From contig NZ_CP087724.1 of NCBI RefSeq assembly GCF_024972755.1, positions 372,001 through 436,000 of the forward strand: a DNA stretch of 64,000 nt, given 5' to 3'. Made by a program: the position numbers and the translations under genes. Position 1 is the first letter of the stretch. Every line of letters begins with the position of its first letter. Positions 8,534 to 17,145 of the stretch are shown piece after piece. Source of the stretch: Halanaeroarchaeum sp. HSR-CO. GTDB lineage: Archaea > Halobacteriota > Halobacteria > Halobacteriales > Halobacteriaceae. Below the pieces are notes generated by a model. The model made no database searches. It was not told where the DNA came from and worked only from the letters and a program-made list of their open reading frames with translations.

Positions 8534-9388
8534 ATGGTGACGGTCTCCGCCGAGGTGCTTTCCTCGTTTCCCCGGTTCTCGCGATACAACTCGCCATACC
8601 CCGCCCACGACGCCGGAACGGCGGTCGATCTGTACCCCGACAGCGACGACGCGCCGAGTCCCGTCGCCGGCGAGGTCGTCGAGACGCGGACCGTCACGTG
8701 TCCCGACCGCTCCTACGCGGCGGCCCACGACCACCTCATCGTCGTCGATACCGGCGAGCACCTGGCTCGCGTGCTCCACGTCGACCCCGGTGTGGAGCCG
8801 GGCGAGGTGCTGTCGCTCGGCGACTCGCTGGGTCGACTCGTCAGGTCCGGGTATTTCGCACCGTGGGTCGACAACCACATTCACCTCGGGTTTCGTGACC
8901 ACGGGACGAACGCCGTCCGCGCGACGGGGTCGCTTCCGCTCTCGGTCGACGTCCCGCTCGAAGCCGTCCCCTGGGATGGCACCGGAACGGTCGTCGACAC
9001 TGGCGAGACGTACGCCATCCTGGACGCCCCGGCACACCCGGATCCCGGAGCGGTCTTTGCGGGTATCGCCGACGATTCGGGGTCGTTCGTACTCGACGGT
9101 GGGCTCCCTCACTACGAGTGGGGCGGCCGACTCGCTACGGAGTCCGCGACCCGGGGGACTGTCCCCGACGGCGGTGACGAATCCGACCCCGTTCACTTCC
9201 TGGGCGAACGGGTCGGGACGGCGCAGGGCGAGGTCGTCCACTGGCGCGACGTGACCGTCCTCGCGAACGGTGGTCCGATCTACGGACTCTCCTTCTTCCT
9301 CGGTCGTGAGTCCCTCTACGCCAAGCTCATCGACCGGCACCACTCGTTCTCGGTGGGAGCCGACGTGGTCGTCGACATCGAGGCCTGA
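8534..9388 (+). CDS. Conserved haloarchaeal protein with M23-like hybrid motif
   Basis: 284 residues from the ATG at 8534, which immediately follows a divergent promoter region. I do not recognise a named family. Residues 16-34 read SPYPAHDAGTAVDLYPDSD and are followed by SPVAGEVVETRTV, similar to the H-x3-G-x-A-x-D plus SP-V-x-G-x-V arrangement of duplicated-hybrid-motif (peptidase M23-like) proteins. WVDNHIHLGF (about 113-122) could provide a second metal-type HxH. No signal peptide is visible, so it is probably cytoplasmic and may not be a murein-type peptidase. Function unknown. Confidence 0.75.
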   Translation: MVTVSAEVLSSFPRFSRYNSPYPAHDAGTAVDLYPDSDDAPSPVAGEVVETRTVTCPDRSYAAAHDHLIVVDTGEHLARVLHVDPGVEPGEVLSLGDSLGRLVRSGYFAPWVDNHIHLGFRDHGTNAVRATGSLPLSVDVPLEAVPWDGTGTVVDTGETYAILDAPAHPDPGAVFAGIADDSGSFVLDGGLPHYEWGGRLATESATRGTVPDGGDESDPVHFLGERVGTAQGEVVHWRDVTVLANGGPIYGLSFFLGRESLYAKLIDRHHSFSVGADVVVDIEA

Positions 9389-9401
9389 GAACCGGGTTCG
9401 C

Positions 9402-9974
9402 TCACTCGAACTGGATCGCGTCGCTGATCGTCGTCTCGCCGAACAGCCAGGCCGCGTGCTCGAGGGCGTACTCCCGGTGTTCGGCTTCGATGTAGCCGAT
9501 CGCGTCCTCGACGAGGACGGGCCGGTAGTCGCGCAGGCCCGCACTGCCGGCGGTGTGGAGCACGCAGACGTTGGCGAGCGTCCCGACGACGAGCAGGTCG
9601 TGGATACCGTGGGTCTCGAGGTACCCCTCCAGATCCGTGCGGTAGAACGCGTCGTAGGTGTGTTTCTCGACGACGTGGTCCTCGTCGTGAACGTCCAGTC
9701 CGTCGACGATCTCGGCCTCCCAGGACCCCTCGAGGACGTGTTCGCCCCATCTGTCGAACTCGTCGTAGTAGTGGGCGTCCTCGAACTGCGCCGGTGGATG
9801 AACGTCTCGCGTGAATACCACCGATGCGCCCGCTGCACGGACTTCCTCGAGGAGGTCGGCGATCGGGCCGATCACGTCCTCACTCGCGGGCGCGTACAGA
9901 CTACCATCCGGGTGGCAGAAGCCGTTCTGGACGTCGACGACGACGAGGGCGGTGTCGGCAGGATCGAATTTCAT
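9402..9974 (-). CDS. Isochorismatase/nicotinamidase-like cysteine hydrolase
   Basis: 190 residues from the ATG at 9974, the usual family length. The catalytic triad is visible: Asp in LVVVDVQNGF, Lys in VVEKHTYDAF and Cys in VGTLANVCVLHTA, the last preceded by the family's cis-peptide region. TRDVHPP and GEHVLEGS resemble the Asp/His metal-site segments of nicotinamidases, so conversion of nicotinamide to nicotinate is a fair guess. Nicotinate phosphoribosyltransferase lies 1.6 kb away at 11623, which supports an NAD-salvage role. It is convergent with the gene at 8534. Other amidase or isochorismatase activities remain possible. Confidence 0.85.
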   Translation of the reverse strand: MKFDPADTALVVVDVQNGFCHPDGSLYAPASEDVIGPIADLLEEVRAAGASVVFTRDVHPPAQFEDAHYYDEFDRWGEHVLEGSWEAEIVDGLDVHDEDHVVEKHTYDAFYRTDLEGYLETHGIHDLLVVGTLANVCVLHTAGSAGLRDYRPVLVEDAIGYIEAEHREYALEHAAWLFGETTISDAIQFE

Positions 9975-10053
9975 GTCTGTGCGTACACACGACCGGGTCA
10001 AAGACGTACCGACCGCCGGAGGGGTTTTGTCCCCGGGCCTCCGACCGTTCCAC

Positions 10054-11547
10054 ATGCGGCGAGCGCTCGGTCTCTTCGCGCTGGTCTTCCTCGTCGTCAT
10101 CGCTGGCTGTGCCGGGACGACCTCGCCGGTCGCCCAGGAGACGACGACGTCACCCACGACCACCGATACCGGACCGACCACCGAGGTGGAACCGCCCGAC
10201 CCACCCACCGATCGGCTCGGGTGGGAGGACGGCTACTGGTACAACGAAACCCTCGACGTCGACCAGACAGATGGGTTGAACGAGTCTGAACGCGATGCCG
10301 TCGTCTCCAGGTCCATGGCCAGGGTCGAGCACGTCCGCGGGCTGGAGTTCGACGAACGACCGCCGGTCGAGGTCATCTCGCGAGACGAACACCGCAACCG
10401 AACGAACGGGAGCTTCGCCAACACGTCCACGAACGGCACCATCCACCAGGACGTCAAGTTCGAGGCGACCTTCCTGATGGGCGAGAAGACGTCGGCGACG
10501 GCCCAGCAGGAAGAAAATCGGGCATCGAGCGTCCTCGGGTACTACTCGCCGAGCGAGGACGAGATCGTCATCGTCTCCGAAAACGCAAAGAACCCACAGA
10601 TCGACGAGATAACGCTCTCACAGGAGCTCTTTCACGCCCTCCAGGAACACCGATTCAACGTCTCCGAGATGGAGGGCAACACCGAGGAGACCCACAACGC
10701 TCGCGCCGGTATCATCGAGGGCGACGGGAACTACGTCGACCATCTCTACGAACAGGAGTGCGAGAACGGTTGGCAGTGCTACGAAGACAGTTCGAGCGGC
10801 GGGGACTCGAGTTCGGGTGGGGACACGCACGTCGGCCTCCTCGCGCTTCGCCTCCAGCCGTACAGCGACGGCCCGGTCTTCGTCGAGGAGTTGTACGAGG
10901 AGGGCGGCTGGGACGCGGTGAACGCCGTCTACGACGCCCCGCCACAGAGTACCGAGCAGACCATCCACACCGAGAAGTATCGCTCAGACGCGCCGACGGC
11001 GGTGACCGTCGAGGACCGGAGTAGCGAGGCGTGGGTGGTCCCGGACCTCGGGAACGGATCGATCGATCACGCTCAGTTCGGCGAGGCCGGGATGTACGTC
11101 ATGCTCTGGTATCCGAGCTACGTCGAGACCGCGGCGGTTCAGAGCGCCCGGGACGTCGTCATCCCGTACTCGAACTTCTTCGCTCCCGGCAACGAACCGG
11201 GCATCGACCAGTACAACTACGCCCACCGATACTCGGCCGGGTGGGACGGGGACCGGCTGGTCCCGTACATGACGAACGAGTCGGCCGAGACGGGCGAGAC
11301 CGGCTACGTCTGGAAGTCGGTCTGGGACTCCGAAGAACAGGCCCTGGAGTTCGTCGTCGGGTACGACCAGCTCCTGGACTATCACGGCGCCGAGCCGGTG
11401 CCCGATCGACCGAACACGTACCGCATCCCCGAGGGCGAGTTCGCTGACGCGTTCCACATCGAGCGATCCGGCGACACGGTGGTCATCGTGAACGCGCCCA
11501 CCGTCGAGGAACTCGACGAGGTTCGCGAGGGTGCCGGGGCCGAGTAG
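10054..11547 (+). CDS. Hvo_1808-family surface lipoprotein
   Basis: 497 residues from the ATG at 10054. A signal peptide with hydrophobic core LGLFALVFLVVIAGC ends in a lipobox (VIAGC), followed by a Thr/Ser/Pro-rich stalk (about 20-45). The mature part resembles the Hvo_1808 family of haloarchaeal surface proteins. TLSQELFHALQEHRF contains a conserved E-L-x-HALQ helix, and AGIIEGDGNYVDHLYEQEC follows, an arrangement reminiscent of metallopeptidase helices (HALQ/H and E further on). That would put a possible hydrolase on the cell surface, but catalysis is unproven. A Ser/Gly-rich insert (SSSGGDSSSGGD) lies near residue 248. Confidence 0.85.
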   Translation: MRRALGLFALVFLVVIAGCAGTTSPVAQETTTSPTTTDTGPTTEVEPPDPPTDRLGWEDGYWYNETLDVDQTDGLNESERDAVVSRSMARVEHVRGLEFDERPPVEVISRDEHRNRTNGSFANTSTNGTIHQDVKFEATFLMGEKTSATAQQEENRASSVLGYYSPSEDEIVIVSENAKNPQIDEITLSQELFHALQEHRFNVSEMEGNTEETHNARAGIIEGDGNYVDHLYEQECENGWQCYEDSSSGGDSSSGGDTHVGLLALRLQPYSDGPVFVEELYEEGGWDAVNAVYDAPPQSTEQTIHTEKYRSDAPTAVTVEDRSSEAWVVPDLGNGSIDHAQFGEAGMYVMLWYPSYVETAAVQSARDVVIPYSNFFAPGNEPGIDQYNYAHRYSAGWDGDRLVPYMTNESAETGETGYVWKSVWDSEEQALEFVVGYDQLLDYHGAEPVPDRPNTYRIPEGEFADAFHIERSGDTVVIVNAPTVEELDEVREGAGAE

Positions 11548-11622
11548 GCGCGACGAGAGAGGAGCCTTTTTCGCCGGCGACAAGTAACACGGTCGTATGC
11601 AAACGTCGCGGAGGGAACAGCG

Positions 11623-12777
11623 GTGACCGACTTCGACATCATCCCCACGGACGCGATTCGGGACGGTCGGGCGACGGACGCCTACTTCGACCGCACGGTG
11701 GCGACGCTAGAGCACGCCGAAAAGAACCCACGGGTCACCGCCGAGGTGACCGCCGACCAGTTCCCAGATGGCGACTTCGAGGTGTTCGCGGGACTCGAGG
11801 ACGCGGTCTCGCTCCTCGAGGGGGTGCCCGTCGACGTCGACGCGATTCCCGAAGGGACGCTGTTCGACGGCGGGCCGGTCCTGCAGATCACCGGTCGATA
11901 CCGCGAGTTCGCCCGGTACGAGACCTCCTTGCTCGGCTTTCTCTCTCACGCGAGCGGGATGACGACCCACGCACTGCGGGCCCGTCGGGCCGCCCCGGAA
12001 TCGACGGTGTTGAGCTTCGGTGCCCGACACGTTCACCCCGCCATCGCGGCGGTCGTGGAGCGCTCCGCGCTGCTCGGCGGACTCGACGGTATCTCGCACG
12101 TGGCCGCCGGCGAGATCCTCGGCCACGAGGCGAGCGGGACGATGCCCCACGCGCTGGTCATCTGTTTCGGCCGCGGGAACCAGGAGGCCGCCTGGACGGC
12201 GTTCGACGCGGCCGTCGAGGACGACGTCCCACGCGTTGCCCTCTGTGACACCTACTCCGACGAGAAGGACGAGGCCATCCGGGCGGCCGAGACCCTCGAG
12301 GGAGCCCTCGACAGCATCCGTCTCGACACGACCGCCTCGCGCCGTGGGGATTTCGAGCACATCGTTCGCGAGACGCGCTGGGAACTCGACGCCCACGGCT
12401 ACGAGGACGTGGGTATCTTCGTCAGCGGCGGTCTCGGCCCGGCGGAGTTGGGGCGCCTTCGGGAGTACGTGGACGGCTTCGGGGTCGGTGGGTACATCAG
12501 CAACGCCGACCCGGTGGACTTCGCGCTGGACATCGTGGAGATCGACGGTGAACCGGCCGCGAAACGGGGGAAACTGACCGGAGCGAAACAGGTGTACCGG
12601 ACGCCCGAGGGGGCCCACCACGTGGCCCTGGCTGGCGAGGAGGCCCCGGGCGAACCCCTTCTCGAACCGGTGATCCGCGACGGCGACGTGGTGGCCGAGT
12701 TCGATCTCGAGGACGCCGCCGATCGCGCGGCCCGGGATGCCGACCGCGTCGGCTTCGCCGCGGACCCGGACGACTAG
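11623..12777 (+). CDS. pncB: Nicotinate phosphoribosyltransferase
   Basis: 384 residues with a GTG start at 11623. The enzyme joins nicotinate to PRPP to give nicotinate mononucleotide in NAD salvage. Recognisable parts are LSFGARHVHPAIA, GEILGHEASGTMPHAL (the catalytic His segment of the type II PRTase barrel), VALCDTYSDEKDEA, RLDTTASRRGD and IFVSGGLGP (phosphate-binding loop). Length and motifs match the shorter archaeal NAPRTase group. It may work with the nicotinamidase-like hydrolase at 9402-9974. It is convergent with the AMMECR1 gene, the coding regions being separated by 1 nt. Confidence 0.92.
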   Translation: MTDFDIIPTDAIRDGRATDAYFDRTVATLEHAEKNPRVTAEVTADQFPDGDFEVFAGLEDAVSLLEGVPVDVDAIPEGTLFDGGPVLQITGRYREFARYETSLLGFLSHASGMTTHALRARRAAPESTVLSFGARHVHPAIAAVVERSALLGGLDGISHVAAGEILGHEASGTMPHALVICFGRGNQEAAWTAFDAAVEDDVPRVALCDTYSDEKDEAIRAAETLEGALDSIRLDTTASRRGDFEHIVRETRWELDAHGYEDVGIFVSGGLGPAELGRLREYVDGFGVGGYISNADPVDFALDIVEIDGEPAAKRGKLTGAKQVYRTPEGAHHVALAGEEAPGEPLLEPVIRDGDVVAEFDLEDAADRAARDADRVGFAADPDD

Positions 12778-12778
12778 T

Positions 12779-13411
12779 TCAGTCGAAGCGGCGCATCACG
12801 CTACCGCCCGGGTCGTTCTCCGCGAAGACCGGCCCCCCGATCCTGTAGACTCCAACGTCGTCGTCCATCCAGGCGTCGTTCGGGAGGCCCGCCTTCCGGG
12901 CCGTCCGGTCGAGATACTCGTAGACGCCCCAGTCGTTATCGACCGGGACTGTGGGGAACATCCACCCCGCTTTCCCCTGCCCCTCGACGGCGACGCCGTC
13001 CCTTCCTACCACGATATCTTCGGTCGGGTCGCTCGTCTCGACGATGCGCTCCGCCACGAAGACGGTCACCGTAATCGAATCCAGTTCCGGCCCCGTCACT
13101 GCCGTTCGGGAGTCCTCGCTCGCCGCTTCGATGGCGGCATCGACGATCGCCATTCCGAGTCGTCGCGATCCCGCCTCGAGTGCCTTCGGCGTGTCGTAGG
13201 CCCCGGCACACCCCCTGAGTTGCCCTCGCGGTGTCTGCGTCTCGAGTCTGACGAACGCCCCGGAGCGGTCGTAGAAGGCGTCCCGCATACTCCCGGGGTC
13301 TTCCCGACGACCGTTTTCCACGAACGCGCGGACCGAGTCCCGCGCCAGTTCGACCGCACGTGTCCCATCCTCGTGGGTCAGTCCGTCCGGCCGTCCCTGT
13401 GACCTGGCCAT
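12779..13411 (-). CDS. AMMECR1-domain protein
   Basis: 210 residues, the length of archaeal AMMECR1 (TIGR00296) proteins. The family hallmark is GQLRGCAGAY (about residues 63-72; the usual form is LRGCIG). This region, with the downstream ITVTVFV strand, VVGRDGVAVEGQGKAGWMFP and the C-terminal WMDDDVGVYRIGGPVF, covers the whole domain. The conserved Cys/Arg/His surface suggests an enzyme, but the reaction is unknown even for structurally solved members. In archaea the gene often sits near radical-SAM AMMECR1-linked genes; none is adjacent here. Confidence 0.9.
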   Translation of the reverse strand: MARSQGRPDGLTHEDGTRAVELARDSVRAFVENGRREDPGSMRDAFYDRSGAFVRLETQTPRGQLRGCAGAYDTPKALEAGSRRLGMAIVDAAIEAASEDSRTAVTGPELDSITVTVFVAERIVETSDPTEDIVVGRDGVAVEGQGKAGWMFPTVPVDNDWGVYEYLDRTARKAGLPNDAWMDDDVGVYRIGGPVFAENDPGGSVMRRFD

Positions 13412-13480
13412 GAATGGAACGTCGTAGGGACGGTACCGACTTCAACCCTTTTATTTCCATTATTGTTCGTTATGGTGTGC

Positions 13481-14512
13481 CTACTCCGGCGACGTCACCC
13501 GTGCCGCACCCGGTTCGAAGGTGAGGACGCGGGTCATTCCGGCTCTGAGGTCTGCGGCGTCCGCCGCGGAGAGACCGACCGTCACCTGTCCCAGGCCGTC
13601 ACAGTCGACGATGGCCGTTCCGCCGGCGTGGTGGCCGATGACCCGACGCACCGAACAGGGCACCGCGTTCGGCCCCGTCGTCTGTCCTCGACGGTGGAGT
13701 GTGACGTCGTCGGGGCGGACGGCCACTGCGACCTCGGAGCGGTCGATCAATCCCACCGCTTCGACGATGGTCGGGCCGACGTCCACGGTCGTCGTCTCGC
13801 CGTCGGTGGCCACGACCGTCCCGTAGAAGATGTTCTCCATCCCGAGGAAGTCCGCCACGAAGGCGCTGTTCGGGGCTTCGAAGACGTCCTCGAACCGACC
13901 GGCCTGGACGATGCTTCCGTCGTGGACGATGGCGAGTCGATCACCCACCACGGCCGCCTCGTCCTGATCGTGGGTGACGTAGACGACCGGGACGTCCAGA
14001 TCCGCGAGGACGTCTCTGAGTTCCAGTCTGAGCCGTCGGCGGATCGGGGCGTCGAGACTCGCCAGCGGTTCGTCGAGCAACAGGACGGCGGGCTCCGAGA
14101 CCAGCGCCCGGGCCAGGGCGACCCGCTGTTTCTCCCCGCCGGAGAGTGTCTCCGGCCGCCGCTCGAGCAGGTCCGTGATGGCCAGCATCTCGGTCGTCTC
14201 GGTGACGTCCGCGGTCGGCGCCGCTCCGAACGCCAGGTTCTCCTCGACCGTGAGATGCGGGAACAGCGCGTAGTTCTGGAACACCATCCCCACCTGGCGG
14301 TCCTCCGGTGGGAGTCGGTCGATGCGCCGACCGTCGAGGGTGATCACTCCCGTGTCCGGCCGCTCGAAGCCGGCGATCAACTGGAGGAGCGTCGACTTTC
14401 CGCTCCCGCTCGGGCCGATGACGGCGGTGACTCCCGGCTCGAAGGTACCGTCGATGGGGCCCAGCGTGAACGACCCGTACGCGATGGAGACGTCCTGCAG
14501 TGAGAGACTCAT
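13481..14512 (-). CDS. wtpC: Tungstate/molybdate ABC transporter ATP-binding protein
   Basis: 343 residues: an ABC ATPase (about 1-235) plus a C-terminal TOBE-type regulatory domain (about 245-343). Walker A is GPSGSGKST, the signature TLSGGEKQRVALARAL, Walker B VLLLDEPLASLD, and the switch His VTHDQ. It powers the WtpB permease from the cytoplasmic face. The TOBE domain of ModC/WtpC proteins can bind oxyanion and feed back on import. It starts 1 nt after the stop of wtpB, as the last gene of wtpABC. ModC or a sulfate-type CysA is the alternative; WtpA and the nearby W/Mo enzymes favour tungstate or molybdate. Confidence 0.88.
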   Translation of the reverse strand: MSLSLQDVSIAYGSFTLGPIDGTFEPGVTAVIGPSGSGKSTLLQLIAGFERPDTGVITLDGRRIDRLPPEDRQVGMVFQNYALFPHLTVEENLAFGAAPTADVTETTEMLAITDLLERRPETLSGGEKQRVALARALVSEPAVLLLDEPLASLDAPIRRRLRLELRDVLADLDVPVVYVTHDQDEAAVVGDRLAIVHDGSIVQAGRFEDVFEAPNSAFVADFLGMENIFYGTVVATDGETTTVDVGPTIVEAVGLIDRSEVAVAVRPDDVTLHRRGQTTGPNAVPCSVRRVIGHHAGGTAIVDCDGLGQVTVGLSAADAADLRAGMTRVLTFEPGAARVTSPE

Positions 14513-14513
14513 C

Positions 14514-15347
14514 TCATGAACTCAGCGTGATCCGCTGGCCGACGTACTGGAGGGCGAGGACCACCGTAAAGCCCGTCCCGAGCAGGATGACCACCAGTGG
14601 CGCCGTCGCCGCGACGCCGTCGGAGATGAAGGTCACCCAGATCTGGGTGGGCATCGTATGTGGGTGATAGGCGGTCATCATCGTCGCGCCGAACTCGCCG
14701 ATGGCCCGCGCGAAAGTCAATACGACGCCGGCGAGGATACTCCCCCTGGCCAGCGGGAGCGAAACCCGGCGGAACGTCTCGATCGGCCCCTTGCCGAGGC
14801 TCCGGGCCGCCTGTTCGATCTCGCGATCGATCCCTTCGAAGCCAGAACGGGCCGTGATGATGACGAACGGCGAGGCCACGAAGGTCTGGGCGAGGATGAT
14901 ACCGAGGTAACTGCCGGTGAGCGAGATGCCGAACGCGTTGGCCAGGCTTCCGAGCGGCGTCAGCTGACCGAACCCGCTCAACAACATCACCCCGCCGACG
15001 ACGGGTGGCATCACCAGCGGTAACACGACCAGTGCGTCCACGAACAGCTTCCCCGGGAAGGAGGTCCGGGCGAGCACGTACGCCAGGGGGACGCCGAAGA
15101 CGGTCGCGATGACCGTCGAGACCGGCGCCGTCAGCACGGAGTACTTGACGGCGTCGAGGACCGCTGGCTCGGCGAACGCCGCGGGCTGGAGGGTATCCGC
15201 CCAGGTGAAAAACGAGACGAACGGATACGCCAGGTAGATCAGCAGGACGGCCCCGAGCAGGACGAAGAGGCCGCGTTCCCGCAGGAACTGCGTCCCCGTG
15301 CCGTACTCCCCACGGGACAGTCGGCCGATACGGGTGGCGACGCTCAT
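14514..15347 (-). CDS. wtpB: Tungstate/molybdate ABC transporter permease
   Basis: 277 residues from the ATG at 15347. Six transmembrane helices are visible, the first at FVLLGAVLLIYLAYPFVSFF. The permease EAA loop that docks the ATPase reads EQAARSLGKGPIETFRRVSLP (shown here in part; about residues 185-205), and FARAIGEFGATMM is typical of ModB/WtpB permeases. It forms the homodimeric channel for the oxyanion. Its ATG overlaps the stop of wtpA by 4 nt, and its own stop is 1 nt before wtpC, so the three genes form one operon. Confidence 0.9.
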   Translation of the reverse strand: MSVATRIGRLSRGEYGTGTQFLRERGLFVLLGAVLLIYLAYPFVSFFTWADTLQPAAFAEPAVLDAVKYSVLTAPVSTVIATVFGVPLAYVLARTSFPGKLFVDALVVLPLVMPPVVGGVMLLSGFGQLTPLGSLANAFGISLTGSYLGIILAQTFVASPFVIITARSGFEGIDREIEQAARSLGKGPIETFRRVSLPLARGSILAGVVLTFARAIGEFGATMMTAYHPHTMPTQIWVTFISDGVAATAPLVVILLGTGFTVVLALQYVGQRITLSS

Positions 15348-16285
15348 GGGAGCACCTCGTCGGGGACCGGCCCGTTGGGAACCGGGAAGGAGTCGTCGAC
15401 GATGAGGCCGTTCTCGGCGAGCAGGTGGGCGTTTTCCAGCAGGTACCGGACGAACGCCCGGCCCGCCGCTGGGTTGTTGGCTTCCGTGGAGACTGTGGCG
15501 TTGAAGAGAATCGGTTTCCCCTGGACTGTGTGCCCATCGTCCATCTCGTAACTGACCGAGCCGTACTGGTCCGCCAGCGCCGGATTCGAGAAATTGAGCT
15601 CGTCCGGGAGCGGGTGGAACTGGAGCCCGTGGTCGATGGCCATGTTCCTGTAGGTGATGGCGGCTACCCGGTCGCCCGTCTCGACGGCCGCGAGCATGTG
15701 AGCCTCCTCCGGGTCGACCTGGAGCCCCTCGATGAGCGCATCGGCCAGTCCGGGTTCGTCGTAGTACTGCTCGGCCAGCCTGAACAGCATCACGGTCCGG
15801 TAGCCAAGCGGGTCGAGGTCCGGGTCCGACCGGGCGATGGTCGCGTCGGTCTCCACCAGCGCCCGATACCACGGCTGGCCGTCTTCGATGCGGGCCGCGA
15901 GGTCGGTGTCCGCCGCGTAGGTGAGGCCGACGCTGTTGGACGCGAACACCACGTCCCACTCGCTTTTGGGCGTCTCGCCCTTCTGGAGTTTATCGCGCAA
16001 CAGTCGGTGGTCCGCACTCACGATGACGTCGGGTCGTTTCTGTCCCTCCAGGACCATCCGCATGACGGCGTTCGAGCCGTGAAACTCCCCGCGGTACTCG
16101 TACCCCGTTGCCTCCGCGAACCGCGGTCCGACGACGTCGTTGAACACGACTGCCAGTGACCCCGCAGAGAGGACCGACACCCGCTCACTCGCCCCGGACC
16201 CCGCACAGCCGGCTAGCGTGCCGATGCCGAGGGCACCGCCCGCCGCGAGCACCTCGCGTCTCGTCACGGTGTCCGTTCCGTTCAT
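15344..16285 (-). CDS. wtpA: Tungstate/molybdate-binding lipoprotein
   Basis: 313 residues from the ATG at 16285. The N-terminus is a Tat-type lipoprotein signal: TRREVLAAGGALGIGTLAGC with a twin Arg and a lipobox Cys. The mature part begins RVSVLSAGSLAVVFND and continues with EFHGSNAVMRMV and PDVIVSADHRLL, matching the WtpA/ModA pattern in which backbone and Ser contacts hold the oxyanion. It would capture tungstate or molybdate outside the membrane for WtpBC. The start is supported by a TATA box at 16307-16315, 26 nt upstream, giving a leaderless mRNA. An upstream extension to 16384 would hide the Tat signal. Confidence 0.9.
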   Translation of the reverse strand: MNGTDTVTRREVLAAGGALGIGTLAGCAGSGASERVSVLSAGSLAVVFNDVVGPRFAEATGYEYRGEFHGSNAVMRMVLEGQKRPDVIVSADHRLLRDKLQKGETPKSEWDVVFASNSVGLTYAADTDLAARIEDGQPWYRALVETDATIARSDPDLDPLGYRTVMLFRLAEQYYDEPGLADALIEGLQVDPEEAHMLAAVETGDRVAAITYRNMAIDHGLQFHPLPDELNFSNPALADQYGSVSYEMDDGHTVQGKPILFNATVSTEANNPAAGRAFVRYLLENAHLLAENGLIVDDSFPVPNGPVPDEVLP

Positions 16286-16306
16286 ACCTGAAGTGAATGG
16301 TTGTGG

Positions 16307-16315
16307 TTTATTTAT
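16307..16315 (-). promoter_or_regulatory. TATA box of wtpABC
   Basis: Reads ATAAATAAA on the minus strand. Its centre is 26 nt from the wtpA ATG, which predicts transcription starting at the A of the start codon. No ModE-like palindrome is evident around it. Confidence 0.6.
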
Positions 16316-16392
16316 CCCTTTCCAGAACCCATTCTCACTCACTTCGTTCGAGGCGCCCCGGTCCACGTAACGTGAATCGGCCACCCCACCGG

Positions 16393-16398
16393 TATATA
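16393..16398 (+). promoter_or_regulatory. rnpB: TATA box of the RNase P RNA gene
   Basis: Reads tatata. The expected start, about 26-28 nt downstream, falls near 16422-16425, just before the recognisable RNA. Confidence 0.6.
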
Positions 16399-16423
16399 GG
16401 GGTGTCTGACCGACCGAACCGCT

Positions 16424-16790
16424 TAGGTGTCGTGGCCGCCTTCGTCTCGACGGCAGCGGGCGCCCGGCCCCCGTGCGCGCTGGCGCATGAGGAAAGTCCC
16501 CCCACCGTCGGGCAGGCGACCGGGTGCAAACCCGGGGCGGGAGACCGCGGGGCCCTGGAACAGAAACGACACGTCTCCGTCCGACCGATGCGGTGTGCGA
16601 CTCCGGTCCGAGTTTCGACGAGGATCGGACAGTTAACCCACCGAGGGCCGACGACGGAGGATCGATGGAACGGCCATCCCTCGCCGGTGCAAGTCCGCGC
16701 GGACAAGGTAGCCCGACGAGCGCGCGGATGCTGAGCCGAATGCCGGGTCGAAACAGAAGGGGGCTTACGACCCGCAGCCAGACCCACTTT
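16424..16790 (+). ncRNA. rnpB: RNase P RNA, archaeal type A
   Basis: The catalytic RNA that trims the 5' leader of pre-tRNAs. The universal core is present and in order: CR-I gaggaaagtcc at 16489-16499, and CR-V acagaagggggcttacg at 16753-16769. Between them are CR-II/III-type segments such as gcaaacccggggcg and a long specificity domain. The separation of about 265 nt and the whole length of about 365 nt fit haloarchaeal type A RNAs. Ends are approximate: the 5' end is inferred from the TATA box, the 3' end from the T-run at about 16789-16793. No protein is encoded here; the ORFs in this stretch are artefacts. Confidence 0.93.
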
Positions 16791-17145
16791 TTCCTGCGCG
16801 AGCGGCTGCGTTGCTCGCTGGGAAAAACTTGGGGAAAAACCCGTCCTCACCCCCTTCGGGGGTTCGTCGGGCCGAGCGCGAAGCGCTCGGGGAATCGGCG
16901 GCCGTCACACGAGCGACCGGGGGAAGCGAGTGTGACTCAGCGAGAGCGTTGCTCTCGCGCGATACCGGGTCCTGACGGACCACTCGGTCGCCGAATGCTT
17001 TTCCCACTGTGACACACTCTCGACGCCAAAACTTCTTATACCAACATCGGGCCACCCTGGGCCATGCTGTAAGGACTGGCTCGGGTGTGGACGAGGCGGG
17101 AGCGCGGTGTCCCACCCCGAGTATCGACACACCGCCTGTTCGCCA
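16791..17145. other. Gene-free stretch with four tandem hairpins and an orphan TATA box
   Basis: No convincing protein gene lies here. The first half holds four short perfect hairpins: 16798-16818 (6-bp stem), 16850-16862 (cccccttcggggg), 16872-16890 (8-bp stem, gaa loop) and 16940-16958 (8-bp stem, gtt loop). The second half has TATA-like cttata at 17035-17040, with the predicted start at the ATG of the minimal ORF atgctgtaa (17064). The GC-rich sequence beyond it can form an imperfect hairpin (about 17087-17122). It could be 3' processing structure for RNase P RNA plus a small RNA gene, or degraded sequence. Confidence 0.5.

Noticed and set aside
17036-17145. SRP (7S) RNA or tRNA gene
   Set aside because: The diagnostic SRP helix 8 and GGAAGG-type sequences, and any cloverleaf, are absent; retained only as an orphan promoter.
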